A DNA stretch of 64,000 bases from Desulfuromusa sp. (GCA_016744675.1 JADGDX010000004.1:50721-114720); one strand, 5' to 3'; counted from the stretch's first letter, positions 21,996 to 31,980 are shown. Made by a program: numbers and translations. The notes: a model not told the origin generated them from the sequence alone.

Positions 21996-22648
21996 GATAA
22001 GGTCCCCAGAATAGTTTCACCGGCAACAGTATGTTCGCCTAGAGTGGCTGTTACTGTTGCGCTTTTTGGAAAATAAATATCGACTCTTGAACCAAAACGT
22101 ATCAGACCATAACGCGATCCTTGTTGCAAAATATCACCAACAATTGGATATGTCACAATTCGACGAGCGATTAATCCAGCAATCTGAACAAACAAAAGCT
22201 GCGCCCCGCCGTCAGTTTCTAGAAGAATACCTGACTGCTCATTCGATTGGCTCGCTTTATCATAAGAGGCATTCACAAACTGCCCCTTATTATAATACAT
22301 ATCAACAACTTTCCCATCACAGGGAACGCGGTTAACATGAACATTAAAAACCGACATAAAAATACTGACTTTTTTGACTCGCTCTTTGAAGTAACGGTCT
22401 TCCTGAACATCACCGACAAAAATAACTTTACCATCGGCAGGAGCAATCACCAAATTGTCTCCCTCAGGGACAACACGTTCAGGGTTACGAAAGAAATAAA
22501 CACTGAATAGCGTCAAAAACAGCAACACAAGGGTCAGAAACACCCAGCCTAAAAAAGCAAATACCAGAGTAACAAAGGCAAACAATGCAATAAAGGGATA
22601 ACCTTCACGAGCAATCGGTTGATTTTTATTTTGCATAAAGGATCTCAT
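21992..22648 (-). CDS. psd: Phosphatidylserine decarboxylase, short type
   Basis: Converts phosphatidylserine to phosphatidylethanolamine, using a pyruvoyl group made by self-cleavage. The 218-residue protein has membrane segments near the N-terminus, the conserved FFRNPERVVP, APADGKVIFVGDV, SVFNVHVNRVPCDGKV and, near the C-terminus, RFGSRVDIYFP, whose Gly-Ser is the expected cleavage site. This is the short archaeal/deltaproteobacterial class rather than the E. coli long form. The start could be four codons later. pssA follows directly. Confidence 0.93.
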   Translation of the reverse strand: MRSFMQNKNQPIAREGYPFIALFAFVTLVFAFLGWVFLTLVLLFLTLFSVYFFRNPERVVPEGDNLVIAPADGKVIFVGDVQEDRYFKERVKKVSIFMSVFNVHVNRVPCDGKVVDMYYNKGQFVNASYDKASQSNEQSGILLETDGGAQLLFVQIAGLIARRIVTYPIVGDILQQGSRYGLIRFGSRVDIYFPKSATVTATLGEHTVAGETILGTLS

Positions 22649-22677
22649 TTTCCAAAAAATGATGCCAAATTAACGAA

Positions 22678-23169
22678 CTAACCAACAACTCCCTTGGTCC
22701 CACGACCAATGACGACAGGACCAGAGCGGACGACCTCTTTGATCCCCATCGGGCGCAATAATTCGAGAATACCATTAATTTTTGCAGGAGCACCGGTAAT
22801 CTCAATCGTATACGACTTGGGTGTTACATCAATAACCTTAGCGCGAAAGATATCGACAATACGTAGTGCCTCTGCCCTGGACTCTGAATCAGTTGAAACT
22901 TTGATCATTGCCAGTTCACGCTCTATATATTCACTATCAGTGAAATCAACAACTTTAATAGTAGATATTAATTTATTAAGTTGCTTCGTAATCTGCTCCA
23001 GTATCTGATCATCACCTCGTGTGACCAAGGTCATCCGTGAAAGCTCTGCATCCATCGTTGGTGCAACAGAAAGGCTTTCAATATTAAAACCCCGTCCAGA
23101 GAACAGTCCAGAGATTCGCGCAAGGACGCCAAACTCATTTTCCACTAAAACTGAAATTGTATGTTTCAT
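22678..23169 (-). CDS. ilvN: Acetolactate synthase small (regulatory) subunit
   Basis: Regulatory subunit that gives valine feedback control to acetolactate synthase. The 163-residue protein starts HTISVLVENEFGVLARISGLFSGRGFNIESLSV, the ACT domain signature, and has the C-terminal half with RAKVIDVTPKSYTIEITG and MGIKEVVRSGPVVIGRG. It follows ilvB by 49 bases. Often named ilvH in related genomes. Confidence 0.96.
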   Translation of the reverse strand: MKHTISVLVENEFGVLARISGLFSGRGFNIESLSVAPTMDAELSRMTLVTRGDDQILEQITKQLNKLISTIKVVDFTDSEYIERELAMIKVSTDSESRAEALRIVDIFRAKVIDVTPKSYTIEITGAPAKINGILELLRPMGIKEVVRSGPVVIGRGTKGVVG

Positions 23170-23218
23170 TAACCATTTCCTCCCGACCTTGAATTGGTCG
23201 TTTTAACTATATATGCAA

Positions 23219-24916
23219 TTAAGAAGCAAGAACCATTTCGTGAATCGCCTTACCCGCAGGAACCATCGGCAATACATTTTCTTCACGAGAAACTTTAAAG
23301 TTCATCAAAACGGGACCTGGTGTCTCAAAAGCCTTTTTGATCGTAGCTTCGACATCTTCAACTTTGGTCGCCTGCAGCCCCGTCGCCCCATATGCTTCCG
23401 CAAGCTTAATGAAATCAATTGGCAATTCCATAACAGTCTGGCTATAACGTTTTTCAAAGAACATCTGTTGCCATTGACGAACCATTCCTAAATAGTTGTT
23501 ATTCAAAATAACTATCTTCACCGGAAGCTTATATTGAACCAATGTTGCTAATTCTTGAGAGTTCATTTGAAAAGAAGCATCCCCCGAAATATCGATGACT
23601 TGCCGGTCAGGATAAGCCACTTGAGCTCCCAATGCGGAAGGCAAACCAAAACCCATTGTCCCCAAACCACCAGAGGTTAAAAATGTTCTCGGCTGTCTGA
23701 AAGCAAAAAACTGGGCTGCCCACATCTGATGTTGACCAACCTCAGTTGTAATGATGGCATTCTCATCAGCAATTTCACTTATCTTCTCAATAACATATTG
23801 TGGCTTAATGACAGACTTTGATGAGCGGTAGGTCATAGGCTGCCGCTCTTTCCATTCCACAACAATCGAACGCCAATCTTCTGTTTCTTCAACCAGATCT
23901 TCAACCAATTCAGGCTTTTGGTTCAGGCAACCATGCAACTTACCCAAAACATCTTTTAGATCACCAACAATTGGCAAATCAACAGCAACGTTCTTTCCAA
24001 TTGAGGTTGGATCAATATCAATATGGATAATCTTTGCTTTCTCAGCAAAACTATCGATTCTACCCGTCACACGATCATCAAACCGTGAACCAACAGCAAT
24101 CAAAAGATCGCACTCTGTTACCGACATATTAGCGAAAAAGGTCCCGTGCATACCCAACATACCAAGAGCAAGTGGGTGACGCTGAGGAAAGGCTGCCATA
24201 GCCATCAGCGTCGTTGTGACCGGTATCTGAGTCTGTTCCGCCAGTTTAAGCAGGGCGTCGTCCGCTCCGGACAGTGTAATTCCTCCACCAACATACAAGA
24301 CCGGCTTGCGAGAAGCGAGAATCATCTTAGCCGCTTTTTCAATCTGGCGAGAGTTACCACTATAAGTCGGTTTATAGCCGCGAAGGCTAACCGTTTCAGG
24401 ATAGCTGAACTTATGAGTATTAATCTGGATATCTTTAGGCAGGTCGACAAGGACCGGACCAGGACGTCCCGTTCTGGCAATATAAAAAGCTTCTTTTATC
24501 GTTCTTGCCAGATCACGAATATCCTTCACCAAAAAGTTATGCTTTGTGCAAGGGCGGGTTATTCCACACATATCCGCCTCTTGGAATGCATCATTCCCAA
24601 TCAATGGAGTTGGAACTTGACCCGTGACGATAACCATCGGGATCGAATCCATATATGCTGTAGCAATTCCAGTGACAGTATTTGTTGCGCCTGGGCCACT
24701 GGTCGCAATTGCGACGCCAACCTTACCGGTGCAACGCGCATAACCATCAGCCGCATGGACAGCAGCCTGCTCATGACGAGTCAATACATGATTAATAGAC
24801 GAATCATAAAGATCATCATAAATATTGATAACAGCTCCACCAGGGTAGCCAAAAACCGTATCGACCCCTTCAAGAGCTAAAGATTTTAGTAAGATTTGTG
24901 ACCCAGTCAGTTCCAT
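23219..24916 (-). CDS. ilvB: Acetolactate synthase large (catalytic) subunit
   Basis: Thiamine-diphosphate enzyme for the first common step of valine, leucine and isoleucine synthesis. The 565-residue protein has the ThDP catalytic Glu region [13 protein letters not shown] and [15 protein letters not shown], the FAD-binding middle region, and the ThDP/Mg motif [23 protein letters not shown] followed by [12 protein letters not shown]. ilvN follows on the same strand. The 235-base gap upstream contains a hairpin ending the DUF465 transcript and an AT-rich stretch where the promoter must lie; no attenuator or T-box is visible there. Confidence 0.97.
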   Translation of the reverse strand: MELTGSQILLKSLALEGVDTVFGYPGGAVINIYDDLYDSSINHVLTRHEQAAVHAADGYARCTGKVGVAIATSGPGATNTVTGIATAYMDSIPMVIVTGQVPTPLIGNDAFQEADMCGITRPCTKHNFLVKDIRDLARTIKEAFYIARTGRPGPVLVDLPKDIQINTHKFSYPETVSLRGYKPTYSGNSRQIEKAAKMILASRKPVLYVGGGITLSGADDALLKLAEQTQIPVTTTLMAMAAFPQRHPLALGMLGMHGTFFANMSVTECDLLIAVGSRFDDRVTGRIDSFAEKAKIIHIDIDPTSIGKNVAVDLPIVGDLKDVLGKLHGCLNQKPELVEDLVEETEDWRSIVVEWKERQPMTYRSSKSVIKPQYVIEKISEIADENAIITTEVGQHQMWAAQFFAFRQPRTFLTSGGLGTMGFGLPSALGAQVAYPDRQVIDISGDASFQMNSQELATLVQYKLPVKIVILNNNYLGMVRQWQQMFFEKRYSQTVMELPIDFIKLAEAYGATGLQATKVEDVEATIKKAFETPGPVLMNFKVSREENVLPMVPAGKAIHEMVLAS

Positions 24917-25080
24917 CTATTCCTCCTCTATTTTCAATTATTTTACAAATGATCAACTCATTTATAAAATGGACTGATAAAAATTATTATCTGCTAGAGA
25001 ATTTTTCCTTAAAATTGAGATAACATAAAATGAATGCTAACAACTTTAAAGATCCGTTTTCCCGTTAATAATATCTTAAA

Positions 25081-25122
25081 TACAGCAAAGGGCTTAAGCA
25101 TGTGCTTAAACCCTTTGCTGTA
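25081..25122 (-). terminator. Terminator after the DUF465 gene
   Basis: A near-perfect 20-pair hairpin (TACAGCAAAGGG...CCCTTTGCTGTA with a two-base loop) lies 30 bases after the DUF465-like stop and before the ilvB promoter region. Confidence 0.65.
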
Positions 25123-25151
25123 TCAAAACATCCCGTTGTTACAAAACGGGG

Positions 25152-25370
25152 TCAGGCGGTAACAGACTGAATAATTTTTTCCATTTCATCCTTACCTGAC
25201 AATTTCATTTTCTTCACCTTATTCTTTTCCAGCTCTTCCTGCGGAGACAGGAATCCTTTCTTGTCATATTCTAATAACTGTTTTTCAAAAAGATTATGCT
25301 CTTCAAAAAGCTTGCGAAAACGGGAGTTTGTCTCCGTAAGATTTTGCAAAAGGGTCTGATCAATGTCCAT
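25152..25370 (-). CDS. DUF465 (YdcH-like) small coiled-coil protein
   Basis: A 72-residue, highly charged helical protein (RFRKLFEEHNLFEKQLLEYDKKGFLSPQEELEKNKVKKMKL) that matches the DUF465/YdcH family. The ATG at 25370 is chosen over a GTG four codons earlier because GGAGGTG sits just before it. Function is unknown. It is flanked by its own terminator downstream and a TTGACA promoter-like site (25444-25449) upstream, so it is probably a single-gene transcript. Confidence 0.8.
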   Translation of the reverse strand: MDIDQTLLQNLTETNSRFRKLFEEHNLFEKQLLEYDKKGFLSPQEELEKNKVKKMKLSGKDEMEKIIQSVTA

Positions 25371-25419
25371 TGGCACCTCCACACAGTTAAGTGAATTTAA
25401 ACTGGAAAAAAACTACTAT

Positions 25420-25449
25420 AAAGTAACCAAATTGAATCAAAATTGTCAA
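25420..25449 (-). promoter_or_regulatory. Candidate promoter of the DUF465 gene
   Basis: Minus-strand TTGACA (25449-25444), an 18-base spacer and TACTTT (25425-25420). The -35 is perfect, the -10 poor; an alternative TATAGT lies six bases further on. Confidence 0.4.
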
Positions 25450-25464
25450 CAATTAACCCAGTTT

Positions 25465-26193
25465 TCAGTTCTTTGTTTTTTTAATAGATAAGTTAATTTC
25501 AGCATCTGAGGGGCGAATGTAAGTTGGAAAAATATCAGCAGCACTCTGCGTCTGATCTATCTGCGCAGACCGCAAAGCCAACCAAGCAACATTCACAGAT
25601 CTCAATTGATGCGTTGTGGCAACAGGGATCCTAGCGCGATCGGCGAGAATCATCTCAATAAGTTCACGATACAGGGGCACACCATCCCCGACCAAGCAGA
25701 CATTGCCATTAAGCTGCTTCAGCAATTGTTCCGGTGGTAATACAGAAGGCTTGCTAAGCGAAAGCGGCCCTTTTTCAGGATGCCACTCAAACAATTGGCT
25801 ATAGACCTCTTTCTTCCGCGCATCAAGAAAAGCACAAACAGGTACTGGGGCCAAGGGCAAGTTCATAGCAACGGCCTGCAGAGATGAGACAGAAACAACC
25901 GGTTTATTTAGAACTTGCGCCAACCCTTTCACCGTAGCGATTCCAATACGTAAACCAGTAAAAGAACCAGGTCCCGTGACAATAGCCAGAAGATCAATAT
26001 CAGTGATTTCCCACCCTGCCTCTTCAAGCAAAAGGTCGACTTGTCTCAATAATTTTTCACTATGGGTACTGCGAACATTCAGAAGAGATTCTGCAACTAG
26101 ATTTTCACCCAAACACAATGCAACACTCCCCGTCAAAGAGGAACTATCGACGGCTAGAATCTTCAGATCTTCGTAACCTGTGATCATCCCCAT
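25465..26193 (-). CDS. tsaB: tRNA t6A modification protein TsaB
   Basis: Partner of TsaD in making threonylcarbamoyl-adenosine-37 in ANN-decoding tRNAs. The protein of about 242 residues has the ASKHA-fold start KILAVDSSSLTGSVALCLG and the family motifs STHSEKLLRQVDLLL and VTGPGSFTGLRIGIATVKGLA. It overlaps the end of rseP, ending the dxr-rseP-tsaB run on this strand. Confidence 0.93.
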   Translation of the reverse strand: MGMITGYEDLKILAVDSSSLTGSVALCLGENLVAESLLNVRSTHSEKLLRQVDLLLEEAGWEITDIDLLAIVTGPGSFTGLRIGIATVKGLAQVLNKPVVSVSSLQAVAMNLPLAPVPVCAFLDARKKEVYSQLFEWHPEKGPLSLSKPSVLPPEQLLKQLNGNVCLVGDGVPLYRELIEMILADRARIPVATTHQLRSVNVAWLALRSAQIDQTQSAADIFPTYIRPSDAEINLSIKKTKN

Positions 26194-27503
26194 AACCTAA
26201 CAATGTCGTTATAAAAAGCTAAGACCATCAACATCAACAACATTGCCATTCCTACCTGTTGAGCCATCTCACGAGCCCGAATCGATACTGGTCGGCGAAT
26301 TATCAACTCAATGATATAAAACAATATGTGGCCGCCATCTAAAATGGGAATAGGTAAAAGATTCAAAATTCCTAGCTGAATTGAAATAAAAGCCAAAACC
26401 GACAAAATGGCAGACAAATCAGTTTGTGCTGCTTGTCCAGCGATTTGAACAACGGTAATTGGGCCACCAATATTCTTAGCCGAGACACTCCCAGTAAATA
26501 GCTTTTGTACAAATACCACTGTCAGTTCAATGAGCTCCCAAGTTCGCGAAGCCCCTTCCCTAAATGCAGCGGCGAAACCAAAACTCTTTTTTTCTGAACT
26601 ATAGAGAGGGGCGATCCCAAGAAGATAATCCCCTCCTTCTTCACGTTGCTCAGGCGTTAACTCGACGACAAGTTGCTCACCTGCACGTTCAAGCTGAACG
26701 GGAGCAGACTGACTCCCCACAGTTTGAATAACACCCTTAAGATCGTACCATGACGCAATAGGGCTATCTGCTATGGCTAGAATCAAGTCCCCCTCAACAA
26801 TACCAGCCTTAGCAGCGGGCATATCAGGGGCTAACCCACCAATTCGCGCTTCTTGATATGGCAGCAGACCGAGAACTTGCATCCCCTGCAAACTATCATT
26901 TTCGGGCGGGATAATAAGCTGCAGCTCTTCACCATCTCGCTCGATTTGAAAGATCAGGGCATCTCCAGCTTGAGAGACAAAACCCTTGTTTGTATCATTC
27001 CAGTTCTCAACCAAGCACTGATTCACTGAAATAACGCAGTCACCTGCGTTAAAACCACTCTCCGCTGCATCAGAGCCAGGAACAACATAACCAACACATG
27101 CCGGCTGATCGAGATACGTTGGCATTTGGACGCCAACCATAAAAGAAATGGGCAAGATCAGCAGAGGCAACATCAAGTTCATTACTGGCCCCGCAGAAAC
27201 AATAGCAAGTCGCTTAGCCACTGACTGCTCGGCAAAAGATCGTGCCTTCTCTTCAGCGGAAAGCTCAACCTCTTCTCCGTGCTCACCACCCCCTTCACCA
27301 AGCATTTGAACATATCCCCCGAGAGGAATAATGCAGACCTGATATTCTGTTTCACCACGTCGATGTGAAATCAGTTTGGGGCCAAAGCCAAGAGAAAACT
27401 TTAAAACCTTAACGCCACATAGTTTCGCAATGGCAAAATGTCCTAGCTCATGAACGAAAACTAGAACACCCAGCATTAAAATGCCTGCCAAAATTGTTGT
27501 CAT
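26184..27503 (-). CDS. rseP: Site-2 intramembrane zinc protease RseP
   Basis: Cleaves anti-sigma factors and remnant signal peptides within the inner membrane. The 439-residue protein has the zinc-binding HELGH in FVHELGHFAIAKLCGVKVL (about residues 18-22), two PDZ domains (about 120-300; VVPGSDAAESGFNAGD and LAPDMPAAKAGIVEGD), and the C-terminal metal ligand region NLLPIPILDGGHILFYIIE. Four-base overlap with dxr upstream and overlap with tsaB downstream indicate tight coupling. Confidence 0.96.
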   Translation of the reverse strand: MTTILAGILMLGVLVFVHELGHFAIAKLCGVKVLKFSLGFGPKLISHRRGETEYQVCIIPLGGYVQMLGEGGGEHGEEVELSAEEKARSFAEQSVAKRLAIVSAGPVMNLMLPLLILPISFMVGVQMPTYLDQPACVGYVVPGSDAAESGFNAGDCVISVNQCLVENWNDTNKGFVSQAGDALIFQIERDGEELQLIIPPENDSLQGMQVLGLLPYQEARIGGLAPDMPAAKAGIVEGDLILAIADSPIASWYDLKGVIQTVGSQSAPVQLERAGEQLVVELTPEQREEGGDYLLGIAPLYSSEKKSFGFAAAFREGASRTWELIELTVVFVQKLFTGSVSAKNIGGPITVVQIAGQAAQTDLSAILSVLAFISIQLGILNLLPIPILDGGHILFYIIELIIRRPVSIRAREMAQQVGMAMLLMLMVLAFYNDIVRLWG

Positions 27504-28660
27504 AATAATCCTCCACGCATCAACTCGTGTGCCTTACGGCGACCCCAGAGGTCAGCACGCAGCGCCTGATCGACACTCGTCAACTCTTCACCTGAATGTT
27601 GAGACATTGTTTGTTCTATCACCTGAGAAATCCCTAAAAAGCTAAGACGTTTATTCAAGAAAGCTTCGACCGCAACTTCATTTGCTGCATTCATGACTGC
27701 AGGAACAGTCCCTCCCATAGCCAACGCATCATACGCAAGTCGAAGACAGGGAAAACGCTCGGTATCCGGTTCTGAAAATGATAATCTCCCCAGTTTACAA
27801 AGGTCAAGTGGTTGCTGAGTTAAGGGCAACCTTTCCGGCCATGAGAGTGCATAAGCAATTGGAGTTTTCATATCGGGGACACCAAGTTGAGCCATAACTG
27901 CCCCATCTTGATATTCAACTAAAGAATGGACAATACTTTCTGGATGGATATGAACATCAATCATCGAGCCAGGAAAATCAAATAACCAACGAGCTTCGAT
28001 AACCTCCAACCCCTTATTCATCATGGTCGCAGAATCGATAGATATCTTGCGCCCCATATCCCAATTTGGATGAGCTAGAGCATCAGTAGGTGTGATTGTA
28101 TCGAACTGGGCTAAACCGTACTCCCGAAACGGCCCCCCCGATGCAGTCAAAAGCAAGCGCCGCACATCTTCACGACGGTGCCCTGCCAAAGACTGAAAAA
28201 TAGCAGAATGCTCACTATCAACAGGAATCAGGTTAATGCCTTGCTTCTTCGCTTCAGCCATAATCAGGCTTCCAGCAGTCACAAGAGTTTCTTTGTTAGC
28301 AAGAGCAACGTCTTTACCAGACTTAATTGCAGCCATCGTTGGAATCAATCCAGCGGCACCAACAACAGCTGCGACAACCATGTCCACGTCAGAGACAGTG
28401 GCACAAAGAATCATCCCTTCGACACCAAAATTTATCTGAACATTTTTCCCAGCAAGTTGCTGACTCAATTTCTGAGCGTCACCCTCAGAAGCGACAGAAA
28501 CAACTTGTGGACAAAATATTTCAATTTGCTTTTGCAATAAATCAATATTATGGCCAGCGCTCAAAGCGATCACTTGATAATGATCAGGGAAAGCCCTAAC
28601 AACATCTAGCGTACTGACCCCGATAGATCCAGTCGAACCAAGAACTGCTATTTTTTTCAA
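27500..28660 (-). CDS. dxr: 1-deoxy-D-xylulose 5-phosphate reductoisomerase
   Basis: First dedicated step of the MEP isoprenoid pathway. The 386-residue protein has the NADPH-binding IAVLGSTGSIGVSTLDVV, LANKETLVTAG, the metal-site PVDSEHSAIFQSLAG, the flexible loop region HPNWDMGRKISIDSATMMNKGLE and HPESIVHSLVEYQDG. It lies between cdsA and rseP, the usual proteobacterial order, supplying precursor for the undecaprenyl diphosphate made by UppS upstream. Confidence 0.97.
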   Translation of the reverse strand: MKKIAVLGSTGSIGVSTLDVVRAFPDHYQVIALSAGHNIDLLQKQIEIFCPQVVSVASEGDAQKLSQQLAGKNVQINFGVEGMILCATVSDVDMVVAAVVGAAGLIPTMAAIKSGKDVALANKETLVTAGSLIMAEAKKQGINLIPVDSEHSAIFQSLAGHRREDVRRLLLTASGGPFREYGLAQFDTITPTDALAHPNWDMGRKISIDSATMMNKGLEVIEARWLFDFPGSMIDVHIHPESIVHSLVEYQDGAVMAQLGVPDMKTPIAYALSWPERLPLTQQPLDLCKLGRLSFSEPDTERFPCLRLAYDALAMGGTVPAVMNAANEVAVEAFLNKRLSFLGISQVIEQTMSQHSGEELTSVDQALRADLWGRRKAHELMRGGLL

Positions 28661-28668
28661 CCGAGTTC

Positions 28669-29469
28669 TCAGCCTCCGTAACCGTATCGTGCGATATAAT
28701 ATATGATAGGAAATGCAAACAAAAGGCTGTCGAGGCGATCAAGCATTCCGCCATGCCCCGGGATTATCGTACCAGAATCCTTCACCTGACAAGCCCGCTT
28801 TAAAAGAGACTCAAACAAATCACCAAGTTGTCCTGCAAAACCGAGAGTCAGGCCAACGAGAATCCCGTCAAAGATACCAATCGTCGGGAAAAAGGTATAT
28901 TTCACAAACAAAACACCAAAAACTGAGCCCGCCAATCCAGCAATGCCACCTTCAATACTTTTATTGGGGCTAACAGCAGAATAAAGCTTTCGCTTGCCGA
29001 TTTTTCTTCCAACAAAGTATGCAAAAGTATCACAGCTCATAATGGTGATAAGAGTTAAAAAAATCCACTGCTTCCCATCTGGCAACATGCGTAGCAACAT
29101 CAGGTGGCCCAATAAAAATGGGAGATAAACAAGTCCAAGAATGACCCAACCAAGACGATTGTGAACCTCAGTAATCACAGGGAGACGAAATAGAAACAAT
29201 AAAGCAAAAAGCAACATGGCGCCTGCCATGAGAGGAACAAGGAGCCCCGTCTTTCCAAATAACAGGATAGGAATAACCAATGCCCCAATAGCTGCAGAAA
29301 GCCATTGCTCAAATTGATGCTCTACGCCCAATCCCATACGATTAAATTCAACCAAACTCAGAAACAGGATAACAGTCAAAAAAATTGAAAAAACTGCGGG
29401 GCCAGAATATCCCAATAACAGAATCAGTAACGGTAGAGCAATGAGTGCAGTGATAATACGTTGTTTAAT
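28669..29469 (-). CDS. cdsA: Phosphatidate cytidylyltransferase, apparent ATT start
   Basis: Makes CDP-diacylglycerol, the precursor used by PssA. The multi-helix protein ends with the CDS signature SPNKSIEGGIAGLAGSVFG...GDLFESLLKRACQVKDSG and IIPGHGGMLDRLDSLLFAFP. The first usual start (TTG at 29415) would cut into the conserved N-terminus; upstream in frame the residues KQRIITALIALPLLILL match CdsA N-termini. Between those and the in-frame stop no ATG, GTG or TTG exists, but ATT at 29469-29467 has AAAGGAG seven bases before it and overlaps the uppS stop. ATT is therefore the likely start, giving 266 residues. Confidence 0.85.
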   Translation of the reverse strand: MKQRIITALIALPLLILLLGYSGPAVFSIFLTVILFLSLVEFNRMGLGVEHQFEQWLSAAIGALVIPILLFGKTGLLVPLMAGAMLLFALLFLFRLPVITEVHNRLGWVILGLVYLPFLLGHLMLLRMLPDGKQWIFLTLITIMSCDTFAYFVGRKIGKRKLYSAVSPNKSIEGGIAGLAGSVFGVLFVKYTFFPTIGIFDGILVGLTLGFAGQLGDLFESLLKRACQVKDSGTIIPGHGGMLDRLDSLLFAFPIIYYIARYGYGG

Positions 29470-30250
29470 CGTTACTCTCCTTTATAGCCAACCCGACCTG
29501 ATCCTCGGTCAAGCCAAAACGACGCTTACGCTGTTGATACACATTGATTGCCTTGTGAAGCTCTTCAGCATCAAAATCGGGCCAGAAGACATCGGTAAAA
29601 TAAAACTCTGCATATGCTGCTTGCCAGAGAAGAAAATTACTGATTCGTACCTCACCACTCGTTCGGATCAACAAATCGGGTTCGGGTATGTCACCGGTAT
29701 CGAGAAATGCGGAAAATGATTTATTATCAAGTTGTTCAATGTCTAACTGACCATCAAGAGCATCTTGAGCGATTTTTTTTGCAGCACGCATGATTTCATC
29801 ACGACCGCCATAAGAAAGTGCTAGAACCAAAGTCAGCGATTGTCCTTGTGAGGTTTCCTTCTCAGCATCAGCCAATGCAGTTCGAACCATTTCTGATAAA
29901 CGGTTACGATCTCCTATCACCTTCAATCGTATTCCCTCAGACAGCATTTTTTGCCTCTGAGAACTTAAATACTGAAGTAACAACCCCATAAGCGCGTCAA
30001 CTTCTTGCTGAGGTCGCCCCCAGTTTTCTGAACTAAAGGCAAAAAGACTAAGAAAGCGGATCCCACTCCTAACACATTCATCAACAATCCGAGTCACAGC
30101 TTCAACCCCTTGTTGATGCCCTGCAACCCGAGGCAAACCACGTCGCTTTGCCCAACGGCCATTACCATCCATAATAATAGCAAGGTGTGTAAGAGAAGAA
30201 TCACTCACAGTTTTTGTTAAATCTGACATCGATGAGCCTACGGGATCCAT
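29465..30250 (-). CDS. uppS: Undecaprenyl diphosphate synthase (di-trans,poly-cis)
   Basis: Condenses isopentenyl diphosphate units into the C55 carrier lipid for peptidoglycan and O-antigen. The core starts HLAIIMDGNGRWAKRRGLPRVAGHQQG with the catalytic Asp, then FLSLFAFSSENWGRPQQEVD and the C-terminal IRTSGEVRISNFLLWQAAYAEFYFTD. Two starts (30250 or 30229) are possible and neither has a strong ribosome site; the first 15-20 residues are not conserved. Its stop overlaps the start of cdsA. Confidence 0.95.
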   Translation of the reverse strand: MDPVGSSMSDLTKTVSDSSLTHLAIIMDGNGRWAKRRGLPRVAGHQQGVEAVTRIVDECVRSGIRFLSLFAFSSENWGRPQQEVDALMGLLLQYLSSQRQKMLSEGIRLKVIGDRNRLSEMVRTALADAEKETSQGQSLTLVLALSYGGRDEIMRAAKKIAQDALDGQLDIEQLDNKSFSAFLDTGDIPEPDLLIRTSGEVRISNFLLWQAAYAEFYFTDVFWPDFDAEELHKAINVYQQRKRRFGLTEDQVGLAIKESND

Positions 30251-30343
30251 TGTGAATTCAATTGCTTAAAAAACAATAAAAAGCAATAACACGGCTGATA
30301 CGCGAACCGCAAGAAATTGATCTTTTCCTCGCTTTAACTTACA

Positions 30344-30376
30344 TAAAAAAAAGGCGCTCAAAGACGCCTTTTTTCT
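30344..30376. terminator. Bidirectional terminator after the ferredoxin gene
   Basis: An AAGGCG/CGCCTT hairpin with A and T runs on both sides (30344-30376), 20 bases beyond the ferredoxin stop and before uppS. It separates the frr-ferredoxin side from the uppS operon. Confidence 0.8.
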
Positions 30377-30395
30377 TAAAATCTTTCATAATGGA

Positions 30396-30560
30396 TCAGT
30401 CAACGATTGCATTAACCGGACAACTATCGATACAAGCACGACACTCATTGCACTCATCGGTAATAATATAAATATCTCCCGACTCTACGATAGCTCCCAA
30501 TGGGCAAGCATCCAAACAAGTACCACAACCAATGCATTCTTCGTTAATCTTCAGAGCCAT
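30396..30560 (-). CDS. 2[4Fe-4S] ferredoxin
   Basis: A 54-residue protein (shorter than most ORF cut-offs) with two clear cluster motifs: CIGCGTCLDACP near the N-terminus and CNECRACIDSCP near the C-terminus, each followed by a short hydrophobic segment (LGAIVESGD, VNAIVD). This is the clostridial-type electron carrier of anaerobes. GGAGAGAAATT precedes the ATG. It sits between frr and uppS and has its own terminator. Its redox partner is not indicated by the neighbours. Confidence 0.93.
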   Translation of the reverse strand: MALKINEECIGCGTCLDACPLGAIVESGDIYIITDECNECRACIDSCPVNAIVD

Positions 30561-30662
30561 AATTTCTCTCCTTTGGTCTTTTGAGCACTCGAACCTTTCC
30601 TGAACAATTCAAACTATTTTCATCACATTAAAGGCAGAGAGTTTCCTTAACAGATGCTATGG

Positions 30663-31220
30663 TCAAATTTCCATAACTTCTTGTTCTTTATTCTGTACAA
30701 TCGAATCAATATTACTGACAAAATCATCCGTGACCTGTTGAACTTCTTTCTCGCTCCGCTTGAGATCGTCTTCTGTAATCTCTTTTTCTTTTTCGAGCAT
30801 TTTAAGATTTTCGTTGGCATCACGTCGTGCATTACGGACAGAAATTTTTGCATCTTCAGACATCCGCTTAATAATTTTAACCATTTCACGGCGACGCTCT
30901 TCCGTTAATGCTGGGACAGGCAAACGAATCAACAACCCATCAGAAGAAGGGGTCAATCCTAAATCTGCCTTAAATATTGCTTTTTCAATATCAGGGATGA
31001 GGTTTTTTTCCCAAGGCTGAACAGTAATCAAGCGAGCTTCTGGAACTGCTAGAGTCGCTACTTGACTCAACGGAGTCGGAACTCCGTAATAATCGACCTT
31101 AACATCATCAAGCAACGAAACACTGGCGCGACCAGTTCGAACCTTGGTCATTTCTTTCCTTAAGGACTTAACGGCCTTATCCATAGCGACACGAGCTTCA
31201 CTTAAAACTTCATTTACCAT
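30663..31220 (-). CDS. frr: Ribosome recycling factor
   Basis: Splits post-termination ribosomes with EF-G. The 185-residue form starting [17 protein letters not shown] is chosen because AAAGGAGG lies seven bases before this ATG; an upstream in-frame start would add 13 unconserved residues inside pyrH. Family motifs are [21 protein letters not shown] and the helical C-terminus. The ribosome site and start overlap the end of pyrH by 11 bases. Confidence 0.97.
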   Translation of the reverse strand: MVNEVLSEARVAMDKAVKSLRKEMTKVRTGRASVSLLDDVKVDYYGVPTPLSQVATLAVPEARLITVQPWEKNLIPDIEKAIFKADLGLTPSSDGLLIRLPVPALTEERRREMVKIIKRMSEDAKISVRNARRDANENLKMLEKEKEITEDDLKRSEKEVQQVTDDFVSNIDSIVQNKEQEVMEI

Positions 31221-31944
31221 TTCCGTCACCTCCTTTGACAATGGTTCCGATTTGCTCACCTAAAACAACTTTTTTAATGTTATCACGGTGAGTCATATCA
31301 AAAATAATCATCGGCAAATTATTATCCATACACAGCGAAGTTGCAGTAGCATCCATAACTTGTAGCCCTTTTTGCAAAACATCAAGGTAACTCAAAGTTG
31401 GAAGCTTTACAGCATTTTTGTCCTTCTTTGGATCCGCAGTATAAACGCCATCGACTTTGGTTGCCTTAAGAATGACTTCGGCATTAATTTCCATTGCACG
31501 CAAACTCGCGGCGGTGTCGGTCGTAAAATAAGGGTTACCAGTGCCAGCACTAAAAATAACAACGCGGCCCTTTTCAAGGTGGCGCACTGCACGACGGCGG
31601 ATATAGGGTTCAGCGATTTGTTGCATATCTATTGCAGACTGAACACGGGTCACAACACCCTGCTTTTCGAGGGCATCCTGCATCGCCAAGCTGTTCATAA
31701 CTGTCGCTAACATCCCCATGTAATCGGCACTCGCCCGATCCATTCCCTTAGATGATGCTGCCAATCCACGAAAAATATTACCACCACCAATAACAACTGC
31801 GACCTCAACCCCAAGGGCAATCACTTCTTTAATTTCAGAAGCAATCCCATTAATCACATCAGGATCGATACCATATCCCTGCTCACCCGCCAGAGCCTCG
31901 CCACTTAACTTCAGTAGAATTCGCCGGTATTTGATTGTTTCCAC
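31210..31944 (-). CDS. pyrH: UMP kinase
   Basis: Phosphorylates UMP to UDP. The 244-residue amino-acid-kinase-fold protein has [20 protein letters not shown] at the start, [13 protein letters not shown], and [20 protein letters not shown]. It lies in the rpsB-tsf-pyrH-frr cluster, after a terminator-like hairpin that follows tsf. Confidence 0.97.
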   Translation of the reverse strand: METIKYRRILLKLSGEALAGEQGYGIDPDVINGIASEIKEVIALGVEVAVVIGGGNIFRGLAASSKGMDRASADYMGMLATVMNSLAMQDALEKQGVVTRVQSAIDMQQIAEPYIRRRAVRHLEKGRVVIFSAGTGNPYFTTDTAASLRAMEINAEVILKATKVDGVYTADPKKDKNAVKLPTLSYLDVLQKGLQVMDATATSLCMDNNLPMIIFDMTHRDNIKKVVLGEQIGTIVKGGDGNGK

Positions 31945-31980
31945 AGAGATCTCCCGCTTGTTTTAAGTTATGATAAGTTA

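Noticed and set aside
24146..24880. Long plus-strand ORF (244 codons) opposite ilvB
   Set aside because: It is fully antisense to a conserved gene, and its translation (Arg/Ser/Cys-rich) has no coding character.
24917..25080. Possible attenuator or T-box upstream of ilvB
   Set aside because: No T-box core, no leader peptide rich in Ile/Val/Leu and no terminator with alternative pairing were found.
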